A stretch of DNA of 64,000 nucleotides from positions 62,001 through 126,000 of the forward strand of contig JAPMXV010000024.1 in NCBI GenBank assembly GCA_026936335.1, read 5' to 3'. How positions within the stretch are numbered: the stretch's first letter is position 1; the number at the start of each line of letters is the position of its first letter. A program made the translations under genes and the position numbers. Shown here piece by piece: positions 50,678-62,730 of this stretch. Under the pieces are notes generated by a model. It worked only from the letters and a program-made list of their open reading frames with translations, did no database searches and was not told the origin of the DNA. Origin of the DNA: Mantamonas sphyraenae. Taxonomy: Eukaryota > CRuMs > Mantamonadidae.

Positions 50678-52729
50678 CTATGGTGTGGGCACAATGGTCA
50701 TCTTGGAAGTGTGGCAGCTGAAAGCAGGGTACCACGTGTCGTCGCCAATGTTGTCGATGGTGACGTCGACATTCCCATTGCGGGAGAAGGTCAGTGTGTG
50801 GGCTGTGGTGTCCACCTCCACCGTCACAATGTCGCCTTGGTTGTAGTGCGTGTTGACGCTCGTGTAGCTTCCATTTCTCCGCGTCTGTCCACTTGAGGCG
50901 CACGAATACCAGCTGTAGCTTCCCCGCATGCCTCCTGTGGGCCATGTGGTGTCAGTACTCGGTGTATGGTGTCTCTGGGATGTGGTGACTTACCAACTGC
51001 TTTGCTTCTGAGATCACAGGAGCTGTTGCAGATTCCGATCGCGCTGAAGTTCAATCGGTCCACTCGCACGCTCCATCGCTGTCCCGAGCGCAGCTGCTTC
51101 TTGCCAACCCATGTTGTATAACTCCCTCCAGTCACATCCAGGCTGTTCTCCGTGAATGTTCCTCGGCTTTTGTCGACCCGGTCCCAGTCCAGACTCGGGA
51201 TGATCTCTCCTCCAAATTCTCGTTTCTTGCTATTGACTGGTTCCTGACCTCTCGTGCATCGCAGGGCATCTAGCAGACCATCCACCAACACCTCCAAGTC
51301 CACATACCGCGTGTCCCACTCTCCATCCACCTTCATCCTTTCCAGACGTTCCGGACTCAGCAAACCAAACCGCACACAACCATACATCCGCCGTTCCCAC
51401 CCTCCCTCCTCCCCCTCCCCATCATGATCCTCCACATATCTCTCCACAATCTCCAGCACATCGTCCTCACTCCTCACATCGATCCCATCGGCACTCAGAA
51501 TCAGCTCGGCCACCCACACCGGCAGCCCGCTCAGGTTCACACGCCCATCCTCCCGAATGTCATCCAGCTTCCCTGCAATTGTCACACACAATCCTCTCAC
51601 CACATCCTCACTCGCACCTTTCGTCAGTGCCACCTTCAGCAAACCCATGTCCTCGTGATGCTTCACGCCGTCCAACAATCCACTCAAGTACTCCACCTCC
51701 TCCGCCTCCACCATCTCCTCCACATCCACACTGTCCAAATACCCACCCACCACCCGTGCCAGCTTCCTCTTGTCCACTCTCTTCTCCCCATGCTGCTCCA
51801 ACGCCACCTTGACCATTGCCACAAACACACAGCCCCGCATAAACGCAAACGCCCCACGTGCCACCTTGCCACCACTCACCGCATCTGCCACCTTGCTCCA
51901 CTCCATTGCCACCCGCAACACACTTGCATGGTACACATTGGAGTGCACCACCTCGGCGACGCCCATGGCCCCCACGCGACTGCCCCCACGACACATCCTC
52001 ACCAGTGTCTCTGCATCATGCTCCTGTCCCACCCACTGCATCACATGCTCCGTCAGCATGGGCATCAGCCAGAACTGTGCCACGGCCAACAGACTGTAAC
52101 ACAGCTCCACGTTGGTCACAGGCAGGGTACCGCCGTAGCACCACCCTACCGCCACTTCCATTGCACGCAACACACCCACACTCTGTGTGCCCCGCTTCAC
52201 CACCATTCGAAACATCCCTCCTCCCTGTCCATCCTCCCCGCTGTGTTCCAACACCGCTGCCCCCGACGACGCTGCTGCCCCGTCCTCAACCTCCAGCAGA
52301 TACCGCCACATTCCGCTGTGCAGACACAGAAACGAACGGTGTGCACGAAGCACCACATCCTTTCCTCCCAGATCGTCTCCATCTGGTGTCCCGTCATTGT
52401 CCATTCGCTGGTGTGAGCGTGGTTCAATCTCTTCCTTCCGCCACTGCCAACCACTCACCCGCTCCATCCAGTCCTTCCAGCACAATCTCCACATCGGCAC
52501 ACAGGCCACTCTTGTACATGTCATGATACAGCGTGCGCACTGCCGGCGATGTGTCGGGTCCTGCCTTGCCCTGCAGCGGCGAAAGAGGGCCGTACGCCTT
52601 TGTGCGCTCCGACTGCAGGTAATGGTCAGGTCCATCGGTGGACAGACCATGCGCACTGCCCATCCCATGGTTGGTGTTGCTGCTGCTGCCTGCCTTGCCC
52701 TTGCCCTTGCCCCGTGCGATTGTGCTCAT
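50678..52729 (-). CDS. BTB-BACK-SPRY-like protein (three exons)
   Basis: Exons (minus) 52459-52729, 50994-52382 and 50678-50934, introns of 76 and 59 nt with GT-AG ends; phases agree throughout. 638 residues. The N-terminus MSTIARGKGKGKAGSSS is basic. The BTB domain begins YHDMYKSGLCADVEIVLEGL, with the first intron inside it, continuing VVLRAHRSFLCLHSGMW and ending near the VQWCYGGTLPVTN-type strand (VGWCYGGTLPVTN). BACK-like helices follow (GLLSPERLERMKVDGEWDTR, VELILSADG-like AELILSADGIDVRSEDDVLE). The C-terminal third is SPRY/B30.2-like: LDWDRVDKSRGTF, then SYSWYSCASSGQTRRNGSYT, GDIVTVEVDTTAHTLTFSRN and WYPAFSC. BTB-BACK proteins usually serve as Cullin-3 adaptors; the SPRY part would bind the substrate. 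That role is inferred from architecture. Confidence 0.82.
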
Positions 52730-53377
52730 TGGTCCCCCACTCTGTGTGTGTGTTTCGTGTTGTTGTGTCACACCCGTCGCATGGCACACCCCATCCATCA
52801 ACCACCACCAAGAACGCAGATCTGGCATGGGCAGTGGCGGTGGAATTGCCTTTGTTCACTCGATTGACAATGTGCAAGCAAAGGGGGTCGACACCACACC
52901 TTTCTTCCTCGGACGCAGCAAGAGAGTATGAAGTGGCCGTGCCATGCTTGTAATATGTTGTTCTGGTGGTGCACATGCTCCAACCTGTGTCGGACAACGT
53001 GAGGGAAACGGCATGAGGCGGGTTCAATCAAACAAAGATCCGAAGGGCCGGGCCATGGCCGAGCGTTGGGGTTCGGACTTTGCAGGGAAACAGCGATTGG
53101 ATTAGATTCCATGCTGTTGCGATGGTTCCCCACTTTTGTTGAATCGCTGGCTTTGGTAGTCTTCATGTGTTGGAGTGATTCAGAACGGAGCCATCCAGCG
53201 CAAACAAGGTGCTCCCTGAGATGCTGAGAAGCAGCAGCGAATGCATGTGTGAGCTTGATTGTGGATCCTATGTGGATTCAGTGCTGGGATCGATCGTTGT
53301 GGTGTTGGGACGTGGTGCCAGCTCGGGCTTTGCCAAAGCAAACCCACGTTCAAGGCCACCACTGTGGACACACATTC
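52730..53377. promoter_or_regulatory. Divergent intergenic region, BTB gene / F-box-like repeat gene
   Basis: 648 nt between opposite start codons. No supported gene; ORFs here have Cys/Trp/His composition unlike real proteins. CA/TG dinucleotide stretches near 52745. Promoter function inferred from position. Confidence 0.45.
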
Positions 53378-56300
53378 ATGTCACGAAAGCGTCCCACGGT
53401 GGATGGAGAGGAGGAGGATGTGGCTGATGAGGAAGAGAAGCCGTCTGTTGACACCCCTGCGCCCAAACGTCAGCGGGTAGCCAAGATGCGCGCGGTGGCA
53501 AAGCTCGCCAGCCACACAGACGACATGACGGTGGACGACACACAGACAAGCAGGTAGGAAGCCCTGTCGCCACCCATTCTTCCCCACTCCACCCTTTATC
53601 TGTGCTGACATGGCCATGGGTGTGCTGTGTGTTTCTGACAGGTCGGCATCCGGCGACCACCAGCAGCAGCTGGGTGACGCAGCACAGAGCACTACGTCAC
53701 GCCGCCCCCTTCCCCAGAGAACACCACCCTCTCGCATGGAGACACTGCTGTCACAGGTGCCAGTGGAGGTGTGGGAGCGTGTGGTGCCTCGGTTGGACGC
53801 GGGTGGTGCCCTTGCCCTCTTCTCCATCAACACACACATGGTGGACATGGGCGACCTGTACCAAGTGGACAACCAACCACTGAGGAGCACTCTTGTGTCC
53901 ACGCTGGGCAAGATTGGCGGTGTGGTGGTCAAGTTTGGCGACAAACGGCACCGGGTGCCGCGGCTGAACCGGCTCTACCTGAACCGGACCCTGTTTGAGC
54001 TGTTTGGGGAGAACAGTGTGCCTGAGCGCATGCATGCAAAGGAACTGCCATCTTTGTGTGGACGCTCACTGCCTGTGCTGTACTGTGTGCTGCGGCGAAC
54101 AACACTGAGCGAAAGTTGGGAGGACGACGGCGACCACTACTTCACCCTGCTGGGCGCTGTCGATAGATGCCTGCCTTTCCAAGAGGCAATAGTAGGTGTA
54201 ATGTCGGCAGCTGGTGCCCCGGAGTATGTCGTGGAAGACATTGACAGTGATTCCGATTCGGGTGAGTTCGGGAACACCGTGTGGGGCAATGTGTGCGTGG
54301 GTGAAGCGGACTCAAAGGGACGAACACTGGCAGACGTGCCACTTTCCAACATCGTTGCACACGTAAAGCGTGTCACGAAAGAAGGGGGTGGGCAGGTGTG
54401 GCACACCGCTTCCGCATTGACGCAGGTGTTTGTGGGACACGGCCTTGCCGGTGTGAAGGAAGCAATGGCAGTGGGACTGAGCGGGTGTGAACGCATGCTT
54501 GCCTGCATTGCAGAAATGTTGCCAGAGGCCGAGTGGCCAAAGGCGTTGCAAGCAGTCTGTGAGTCGGAGAAGAACTTGACTCTGTTGCGGGAGTTGGCAA
54601 ATGTTCTGGACAACCGTGCACTTGTTTCATGTGTGCTTTCCACGCTACCCATGGACACTCTGGTCGTGAATGCACCAGCCGATGCACTGCACAACGCACT
54701 CGTCCTGGTGAAGGGTGAGGAGACGGCCATGGCCACACTTGTCGAACACGCCACGCTGCTCTTCGAGGCTGCACAGCAGTATCGGGCAACGGCACAGTGG
54801 ATTGCCAGCACACCTGAAATCGTGTCACAACTGGACAACGATGCTGTGGTACAGCTGTACCGAATGTATTATCTGCAGCAGCTTCTGGCTGTTCTGGTGG
54901 AACGGGAGGCGTGGAAGGAAGTCATTGACATGGCCAGACCAGGGGATTTGACGGAAGTGCTTGACAAGAATGGCATGGTACTTCCGCACGAGCTTGTCCT
55001 GCCATTTCTCAAGTGTGCCACAGGAGTCGAAGCTACCACCACCGTGGAGTGGGTGCTGGTCCACCACGGGGAACAGCTGGATGATGACACTGTATCGGAC
55101 GTGTACAAGGCATGCCCACACAAGGAACCCATTCGTGTGCTGGTGGAACGGAAGGCATGGGAGATGGTTGTTGACATAGCCAGACCTAGTGATCTGAGGG
55201 CGGCCCTTGACAGCAAGGGCATGGTCCTTCCGCAGGAGCATGTGCTGCCATTTCTCGAGCGTGCACGAGGAGGTTCTTCCAAGGAAGCAAGTGCCGCCGT
55301 GGAGTGGGTGCTGGTCCACCACGAGGAACAGCTGGATGACGACACTGTGGCGGAACTGTACAAGAAACATCGACACAAGGAAGCCATTCGTCTGCTGGTG
55401 GAACGGAGGGCATGGGAGATGGTTATTGACATAGCCAGACCTAGTGATCTGAGGGCGGCCCTTGACAGCAAGGGCATGGTCCTTCCGCAAGAGCACGTGA
55501 TGACATTCATCAAGCGTGCCCGAAAGGATCCAACCATTCATCATCGTGAACGCATTGGTGCTGTGCGGTGGGCGGTGGAGCAACACACGGCGCAACTGGG
55601 GCTCGAGACCGTGCTCGAGTGCTACAGGTGTGACCATGACCAATGGCTGTTGCCAGTGTTGTTGTCCAAGGACAACTTCGAGGATGACGACAGGGCATTG
55701 TGGGTGCCATACGAGCTGAAGGAGAACACGTGGGCCGAAGCCATTCGCGTAAGCTTGCAAGAACGCTGGCAACAGCAGGTGCATCGATGTGTGAGCGTGT
55801 GCAGAGAGATTGGGGCTGAGGCGTTTGTGGAATACGTGCGGCAGTGGATGAGCAGAACAGTGGGGAAAGAACCCTGCAACGACTCGGAGGTGATGGCAGT
55901 GGCCATGGAGGGGCTGGAGAACGCGGATTTGGTGAAGGTGGGCAAGCTCGTGAACGCGGAAGAGCTGGAGACAGGACGGTGGTCGAAGGAACTGGCCACA
56001 GAGGCTTGGTGGATGCAACTGCTGGACGATGGGTTTCCTCTGAACGTACTGGGCATCATAATCCCTCGAATCGACGGCTCCTTTGATTACAGTGAAGAGC
56101 TGCAGTGGCGCATCGTCCGTGGGCTCATTGAGCAAGGAATGAGTCTCGTTTTGAGCTCGTTCTTGAAGAGAAGCAGCAAGCTGGACCTTGCGAAGGACGT
56201 TTATCCGTATCTGTACGAGTTGGACAGCTCGACCGCACTCGAGAAGCTGCATGAAATCCGCATGTGCGTGGACAACGAGGTGTTGCTTGCGCTTCTGCAG

Positions 56301-56729
56301 CAGTACAAGGATCCGCAGGTCCTGGAGAGATTGATATCGCGCATCCCGTTTATGTTGGTGACAAAAGGGATGTACCAGGCCTTGGGAGGAGAGAACTTTG
56401 GTGTGCGGACGCAGAAGAGGTGGGACAAAGTGGAGAAAGTTCGCCAGGAGTGCCATGCACAACGGGGACACTGGGGCGAATGGGCTCTCGATGTTCTGTC
56501 ATGGGGTGGTTCTGTTGATACGCTCATCCCTTGTCAAGTGCTGTTGGAGTGTGGGTACGAGTTTGGGGAGCAGGACTGGACGGACGATGTAAGCGAGGAA
56601 GGAGCCAACTTTTTGGCGTCTCTGGGGATCAGAGTGTCTGGCAGAGCATATAGCAGCGCAGCACATCGTGATGAGCAGACAGAGGAACTGAAAAGGCTGA
56701 GGGAAGTGTACAGTGCGTTTGAAAAGTAG
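53378..56729 (+). CDS. F-box-like protein with three near-identical 85-residue repeats (two exons)
   Basis: Exon 1 53378-53553 (MSRKRPTVDGEEEDVADEEE; basic PAPKRQRVAKMRAVAK looks like a nuclear localisation signal) and exon 2 53642-56729, phase 2, 88-nt intron. 1087 residues. Residues ~90-135 (LLSQVPVEVWERVVPRLDAG then ALFSINTHM) resemble an F-box. The rest is helical. Residues ~473-680 hold three tandem repeats of 81-85 residues, each with LVER(E/K/R)AW...DxARPxDL, GMVLP(H/Q)E, and (V/E)WVLVHHxEQLDDDTV. Repeats two and three are almost identical even at DNA level (55134 onwards and 55389 onwards, 255 nt apart). The repeats look like an alpha-solenoid module I cannot name. Likely a substrate adaptor if the F-box is real. 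Its exon-1 end is copied in decayed form after the stop. Confidence 0.75.
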
Positions 56730-56737
56730 CATGCAAG

Positions 56738-56800
56738 CAGAGCTCACAAGCCACACCGACAGCATGACGGTGGACGAAGCACGGCCCAGCATGTAAGAAG
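56738..56800 (+). pseudogene. Decayed copy of the exon-1/intron-1 junction of the F-box-like gene
   Basis: The sequence with AGCCACACCGACAGCATGACG followed by GTGGACGAAG...TAAGAAGCCCTG resembles 53507-53565 (end of exon 1 and donor site). It has base changes that break the frame and alter the donor (GTAAGAAG for GTAGGAAG). It starts 9 nt after the F-box gene stop and suggests a former tandem duplicate. Confidence 0.55.
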
Positions 56801-59800
56801 CCCTGCCGCAGGCAGCAAACGGGGTGGCCAATTGTGGCAGCCGCCTTTTCGCCACCCAGCCTGGCCCCCGTCACCGTGTTCCTCGGCACTCTGGCACACA
56901 GCACACAGTACCATTTGCATCCACATCCTTCCTTACACACACGCCCTGCACCGTCGGTGGTTGTGCTGCGTTGTTCTCGCACAGTGGCTTCATGCAGCGT
57001 CCCCCACACACTCACTTTCTTCCAGATTCTGCCTCCGTTGCCTGGCGTCAAAACGTCGTCCCAGCAGCCCTTCCATCAGATTGGGGTACAAAGCCAGCAA
57101 TAGAGGTGCATGGGTTCATGTGGATCCGCATGCACTGTCACTCTTGTGTTGTCCATCATCACCGATTGGGAAAGGGGAGAAAGCTGGCTGGGCCACTTTC
57201 GTTCATCCCAGCCTCCAGCCCTTCCCCTCCTCGTCCCCTCTTTTTGTTGTTTGTTCATTTCCATCGTTTGCCCATCGATGCCCCAGGTGGGTCCCTTTGG
57301 GGCACCTGATTCATCCCAGCAATACACTCGCCAGCAGTGCCACCACCACGCCGTGCAGGAGGCCCCACCAAAAGGCTCAGATCCTGACGACTTGTGTGCC
57401 GATGCGTCACCACCATCCTTCCTACGCTTCTTTGCTTTCTTCAGTCTCAGTTCATGTCTCGTTGGTGATTGGCCAGGCGGTGCCTTGCGGTGGGTGCTCT
57501 GGTGTGGCGATGCTCTGCCTTGGCGGGCGCGTGAGGGGCGAGTGTGTTTCTCTTGCCACTGGATGGGGGGCAACAGAGACGATGGGCGACCTGTGGCCTT
57601 CATCGATGTGAGCACGGAAGAGACAGAGACACGAAGGAGTGGTGGTGCTGATGCTGGATGGAAGATGCATCGGACGGCGGGTGCTTGTTGGATGGGAAGG
57701 AGGAATTTGCACGCGGCGATTTGATTGCCAACGTCTCTGTGGTGCTGTGGATAGGGAGAATGCAGACTTGAGGAATATGTCCGCAGGTCCACACGTGTGG
57801 TGGGGAGGCTGAGCAAGACTCAACTCGTTTCGTTTCTTGGCAACTCTTTTTTCTCAATCGTGCTCGTTCCCATCTCCACCACGCATGTTCATGCCCATCC
57901 TCCCATGCATTCACGTTGGCTTGCCACTCTTCAAACCCATGCTACCTTCTCCAACATTCTTCAAAATGGGAAAGGGAGGTGATGAGAACTCGTTTTCCGC
58001 TTTGCATGGTCGCTGTGGCTGGATGAGCCAGTGCCAGTGGAGTGCAGTCCAATGCACATCCATTGCAGTTGGTGGATCAGGTGTGGGGATGGGGGAGGTG
58101 AGGGTGGGGAGGATGAGCCTGCGTGTGGGCGGCCAAGACAACCTTGGACGACTGGCATGGCACGTGTGTGTGTATCGTTCACCCTGTCAGCCATGTGGCA
58201 TGAATGGATTTGAGTTGTAGCTTGCTCTGGTGGTGTTCATGGGTTTGGTCGGCGGATTGGTGGCGAGGTGGCCTCAACGAGCCTCTGGACTCTCTGCTGG
58301 TTGCCTCTGTGTGTTGATGCTGTGAGCGGTGGATACTATGACGATCCATTGGCCCTTGGTGACACCGTGGTTGTATGAATGACACAGGCGCGAGTAGAAA
58401 CCCCGCCTGTGAGGATCAACGCACACAAAACCTGCCCTGTGTCGGCACACAGCACCCGCTGGATCCTGCAACCGGATAGACGAGGGCATGGGAAACACAC
58501 GCGCAGACTCAGTTTCGTATTTGGGCTGATTTTGGTGGAGAGCGGCTGGTTGTTCATCATGTCGACAATGGTCGAAAAGTGGCGAAAAGTGGAATGAGGG
58601 TCAGTGGGGTGTGGTTGATGTGTGGAGGGCGGAGACCGAGGCTGAGGGCATGGGGCGGCCTGTGGTGTGAGCAGGGGGGCGGCAAAGGTGCAGGTGCTCG
58701 GTCACCGCCTGAAACCAGCTGCGTGCGTTTCTGCGACACTGCTCACGAATGCACAGCCTGACTGTGGTAGAAGTGTGCATGGGAAGTGTGTGGGTGACTG
58801 CACACAGGTTCAAGTGGTGTGCGTGCTGATCAAGGGGGTGTGTGATCCGTGGGAGGGCGGTTTGTGGTGCAGGAAGGCGACGAGGTGCGGCTGGGCTGGC
58901 AAGGCGACAAGCAAAAACGACGCCACGACCACCACCAGGCACATTTTTCATCGAATTTGGGGAACTTGGTGGAGAGGTGGGGTGGGTGGATGCGGGCCCA
59001 GAGAACGGAGGATGAGGGCGTGGAGGGACCTGTGGCGTGTGTGGGAGGCGGAGTTGATGGCGTCGGGATGGCCACCCTGCGACAAAATCACCCCAGGATG
59101 GCAAGGGAGGATGGGGGTGGGGATGGATGGTTGTGGGAGAGGGGTGGAGAGGGAAGGAGGGATGGTTGGGGTAGCATGTGTGTGCATGGGCACAGCCATC
59201 CGCACACGCGAGCCGAAGAGCAGGAAGATGGGCGGCGACTCAGACTCTGGAAGGGGAAGCAAGGTGGAGAGTCAACCATGTCGCAAGGATGAGATTGGTG
59301 GACGCCATTGGCATTGGATGGGGCGCATGGGTGAACACAGTGGCAGGCAGGAGGAGGAGGCCAGCCGTTGTTCCATGCTGGTGGCACTGATGGACAAAGA
59401 CAGAGTGACGTGTGGAACACTATGGGTAGTGGTAACACGGCATGGATGCACTGGGCAGTGCGAAAGAGGGCATGCATGGGCGGTGGAGGCAGACAAGGGC
59501 CAACGGAAGGTGGCAAGTCGTGGCAGGCGCTGCTGGGAAGGACGAGGGAGGTGTGCGTGTGGAGGGTTGTATGGTGAAGAGGGGAGGTGTGGTTCATTCA
59601 TGTGTGGTGGTGGGTGGTGGTGGATGGAGGAAGAGGGTCAGGAGTGGGCTGGAGGGATGGTGGGGCGCGCAAGCGTGATGGAACGCCACCGTTGGCGTAG
59701 TTGGGTTATATGTAGATGGGCAGTTTGTGAACAGTGATTGGGTGTGTGTGTTGTGAACGCGGGATGTGAAGGCGGGGAGGAAGGAGCAGAGTGCTCCTTG

Positions 59801-59984
59801 TCCCCTGTGCGGAGGCGCATCCAACGCAAATTGCATACACACACACACGTTCAGAGCAGTCATTGGGTAGGTAAGGGTGGGGGTGTCGGGGACTTGTGCG
59901 CTGTGTGGGTGGGATAGAGAGTGAGAGTCACGGAGGAAGTGAAGACTCATGTGGGGCTGATTCACATTGAATATCGCAGGAAAC
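56801..59984. other. Long region without a convincing gene
   Basis: About 3.2 kb. The ORFs present are rich in Trp, Cys, Met and Gly or His/Pro/Ser without domain character. From about 58560 to 59900 the plus strand is purine- and G-rich. The left part may include further remains of a decayed F-box-gene duplicate, but I could trace similarity only at its start. No tRNA-like structure with a GTTCRANNC T-arm was noticed. Confidence 0.5.
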
Positions 59985-62499
59985 ATGTTTTTGGGAACAG
60001 ATGAATGGGTGGAATTGTTGCAGAGTGGGGACCATGGGCGGATTGTGGAGGCTTTGGAGGCTGAGGAAGCGGTGAGTTGGCGAGAAAGCGGGAGGTTTTG
60101 GTGAGCGTGACGTTGCGACGTTTGGTCGTCGCACAAGGGGAAGGGAAGGAGGGATGGGGGTAGGGTGGGTGTGATGGTGTGTACGCAGCGTGGGAAGTGT
60201 GTTGACACGACACATACAGGAATTGAACCTTGCAAGGGAGGAGCTGGGAGACAAAGAAGCAATTGCACTTGCGCATGCACTGGGAAAGAACCGCAGCTTG
60301 CAGCAGGTGTACCTCGAGAACAACAGGATCGGGGACAAAGGAGCAGCTGCACTTGCGCGTTCCCTGGCTGAGAACGGCAACTTGCAGACACTGGTCCTCA
60401 GCAACAACGACATCGGGGATGAAGGAGCAGCAGCACTGGCGCAGGCACTGAGTGAGGTCAGCAGCTTGCAGACACTGGACCTCAAATACAACAGCATCGG
60501 GGTAGAAGGAGCAGCGACACTGGCGCAAGCACTGAGCGAGAACAGCAGCTTGCAGACACTGAACCTCGGGAGGAACAGCATCGGGGCAGAGGGAGCAGTG
60601 GCACTGGGGCAGGCACTGAGGATTAACAGCAGCTTGCAGACACTGGACCTCGAGATGAACAGCATCGGGGCAGAGGGAGCAGTGGCACTGGGGCAGGCAC
60701 TGAGGATTAACAGCAGCTTGCAGATACTGAACCTCTGGGGCGACAGCATCGGGGACGTAGGAGCAGCAGCGCTGGCACAGCCACTGAGTGAGAACAGCAG
60801 CTTGCGGACTCTGATTCTCAATCGCAACAGCATCGGGGCAGAAGGCGTAGCAGCACTGGCGCAGGGACTTGGTGAGAATTGCAGCTTGCAGACACTGAAA
60901 CTCTGGTCCAACGATATCGGGGACGAGGGAGCAGCAGCAGTGGCGCAGGCACTGAGGATTAACAGCAGCTTGCAGACACTGATGCTCACAAACAACAGCA
61001 TCGGGGACGAAGGAGCAGTAGCACTGGGGCAGGCACTGGGCGAGAACGTCAGCTTGCAGACACTGAAGCTCGACGACAACAGCATCGGGGCTGAAGGAGC
61101 AGCAGCACTGGCGCAGGGACTGAGTGAGAACCAGAGCTTGCAGGCACTGTACCTCGACGAGAACAGCGTCCGGGACAAAGGAGCAACAGCACTGGCCCAG
61201 TCGTTGAGTCAGAACAGCAGCTTGCAGACACTGATGCTCATAAGGAACAGCATCGGGGACGAAGGAGCAGTAGCACTGGGGCAGGGACTGAGTAAGAACA
61301 GCAGCATGCAGACACTGAACCTCGGAGACAACAGAATCGGGGACGAAGGAGCAGTAGCACTGGGGCAGGGACTGAGTAAGAACAGCAGCTTGCAGACACT
61401 GATGCTCAGAAACAACAGAATCGGGGACGAAGGAGCAGTAGCACTGGGGCAGGGACTGGGCGAGAACAGCATCTTGCAGACACTGGGACTCGACAACAAC
61501 AACATCGGGGACAATGGTGCAGCAGCACTGGCGCGGGCACTGAGTGAGAATAGCAGCTTGCAGGCACTGCGCCTCTTCTGCAACAGAATCGGGGACCAAG
61601 GCGCAGCAGCACTGGGCCAGGCACTGAGTGAGAACAGCAGCTTGCAGACACTGAACCTCAACAGCAACAGCATCGGGGACGATGGAGCAACAGCAGTGGC
61701 CCAGTCGTTGAGTCAGAACAGCAGCTTGCAGACACTGAACCTCAACAGCAACAGCATCGGGGACGAAGGAGCAACAGCACTGGCGCAGGCACTGGGGGAG
61801 AACAACACCTTGCAGACACTGAACCTCGAACAGAACCGCATCACAACAGAAGGAGGCGCAACACTTGCTCAGGCGATGAATGGCAATCGGTCCTGCTGGA
61901 GAATCCACGGTGTTGGCAATGGCGCGTTACGGGCACTGTTGGAGAGAAACAAGAAGCAGCACGTGGTGTTTGTGGAGTGTGGGGATGTGGAGAAGATGAG
62001 AGAGTTGAAGGAGTGGGGGGTGCCAGTGGACACGTTTGCAGGGGAGAGGGGGAGGAAGAATGCGCTGGAGAGAGGAGTGTCGCGAGGGGATGAGAGGATT
62101 GTGGAGGTGTTGCGGGAGTGGGGTGCAAAGCCGAGGATGGAAACGGTGGAGATGGTGAGGGGGGAAGGGTGGAGGAAGGCGTGGCATTGGATTGGATGGG
62201 GTGGACAGGTGGATGAGGTGATGGAGGTGGCGTTGGTGATGAACGGGGAGGAGAGGGAGGTGATGTTTGAAGCAGGTGGGATGGAGGCGTATGAACCGAC
62301 TGCACAGTGGATGACACTGCCGGATGAGGTGATGGAGAGGGTGATTAGGTGGGTGGGAAGGGGTGCTGCACCGGCAAGGGTCGCTGTGAGGAGGTCAGAC
62401 GAGGCGAGGAAGCAACAGCGAGAGTTGAAAAGGAAGAAGAGGAGGGAGCGGAGGTTGAGAAGAGGCAACATATCGAGGAGGATGGAACGATTGGGGTGA
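59985..62499 (+). CDS. RNI-type LRR protein with ankyrin-like and F-box-like C-terminus (LRR-2, two exons)
   Basis: Exon 1 59985-60071 (29 codons, MFLGTDEWVELLQSGDHGRI) and exon 2 60220-62499, phase 0, 148-nt intron (gtgagt...acatacag). 788 residues. Residues ~34-576 contain about 19 LRRs of 28 residues (NSIGDEGAVALGQGLSKNSS type), whose 84-nt DNA period is obvious. NRSCWRIHGVGNGALRALLE follows, then two ankyrin-like units (~610-667: FVECGDVEKMRELKEWGVPV and ALERGVSRGDERIVEVLREW), the segment RKAWHWIGWGGQVDEVMEVA, and at ~724-763 an F-box-like start LPDEVMERVIRWVGRGAAPA, then a basic Arg/Lys tail. It is a paralogue of LRR-1 with the same exon structure but an intact C-terminus. LRR-ankyrin-F-box in this order is unusual; F-boxes usually precede the repeats. 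Confidence 0.82.
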
Positions 62500-62730
62500 T
62501 CAGCAGGATAAATGGAAGTCCTTTTGATGCGATAGGGGTCGGAGGCAGGGGAGGAGGAAAGGGTGGAGGTGACTTGGTGGATTCGGAGGAAGGGGAGGGT
62601 GAGGGGATGGCCAGAGAGCGAATGTCGCGTGTGCGGGCAAACAAGGCAACGATTGTGTCGATGCGAGATGTGGGGACGTGGCACAGGCGTAAGTGTGAAG
62701 AGGCAGAATAAGAGGAAGAACTCTCGCAAC
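62500..62730. other. Purine-rich spacer after LRR-2
   Basis: G/A-rich sequence without a supported gene, containing the LRR-2 3' UTR. A plus-strand ORF (62349-62711) overlaps the end of LRR-2 in another frame and looks like a shadow. Confidence 0.5.

Noticed and set aside
58667..59737. 356-codon plus-strand ORF in the gene-poor region
   Set aside because: Trp/Cys/Gly/Met-rich composition from G-rich DNA, no domain, overlapping ORFs equally long on the other strand.
60280..61860. Regular 84-nt repeats that might suggest a CRISPR-like array
   Set aside because: Period, codon phase and translation fit leucine-rich repeats in an intron-containing eukaryotic gene.
59962..61908. 648-codon minus-strand Cys-rich ORF opposite LRR-2
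   Set aside because: Same cause as for LRR-1: antisense reading of the LRR repeat, not a Cys-repeat protein.
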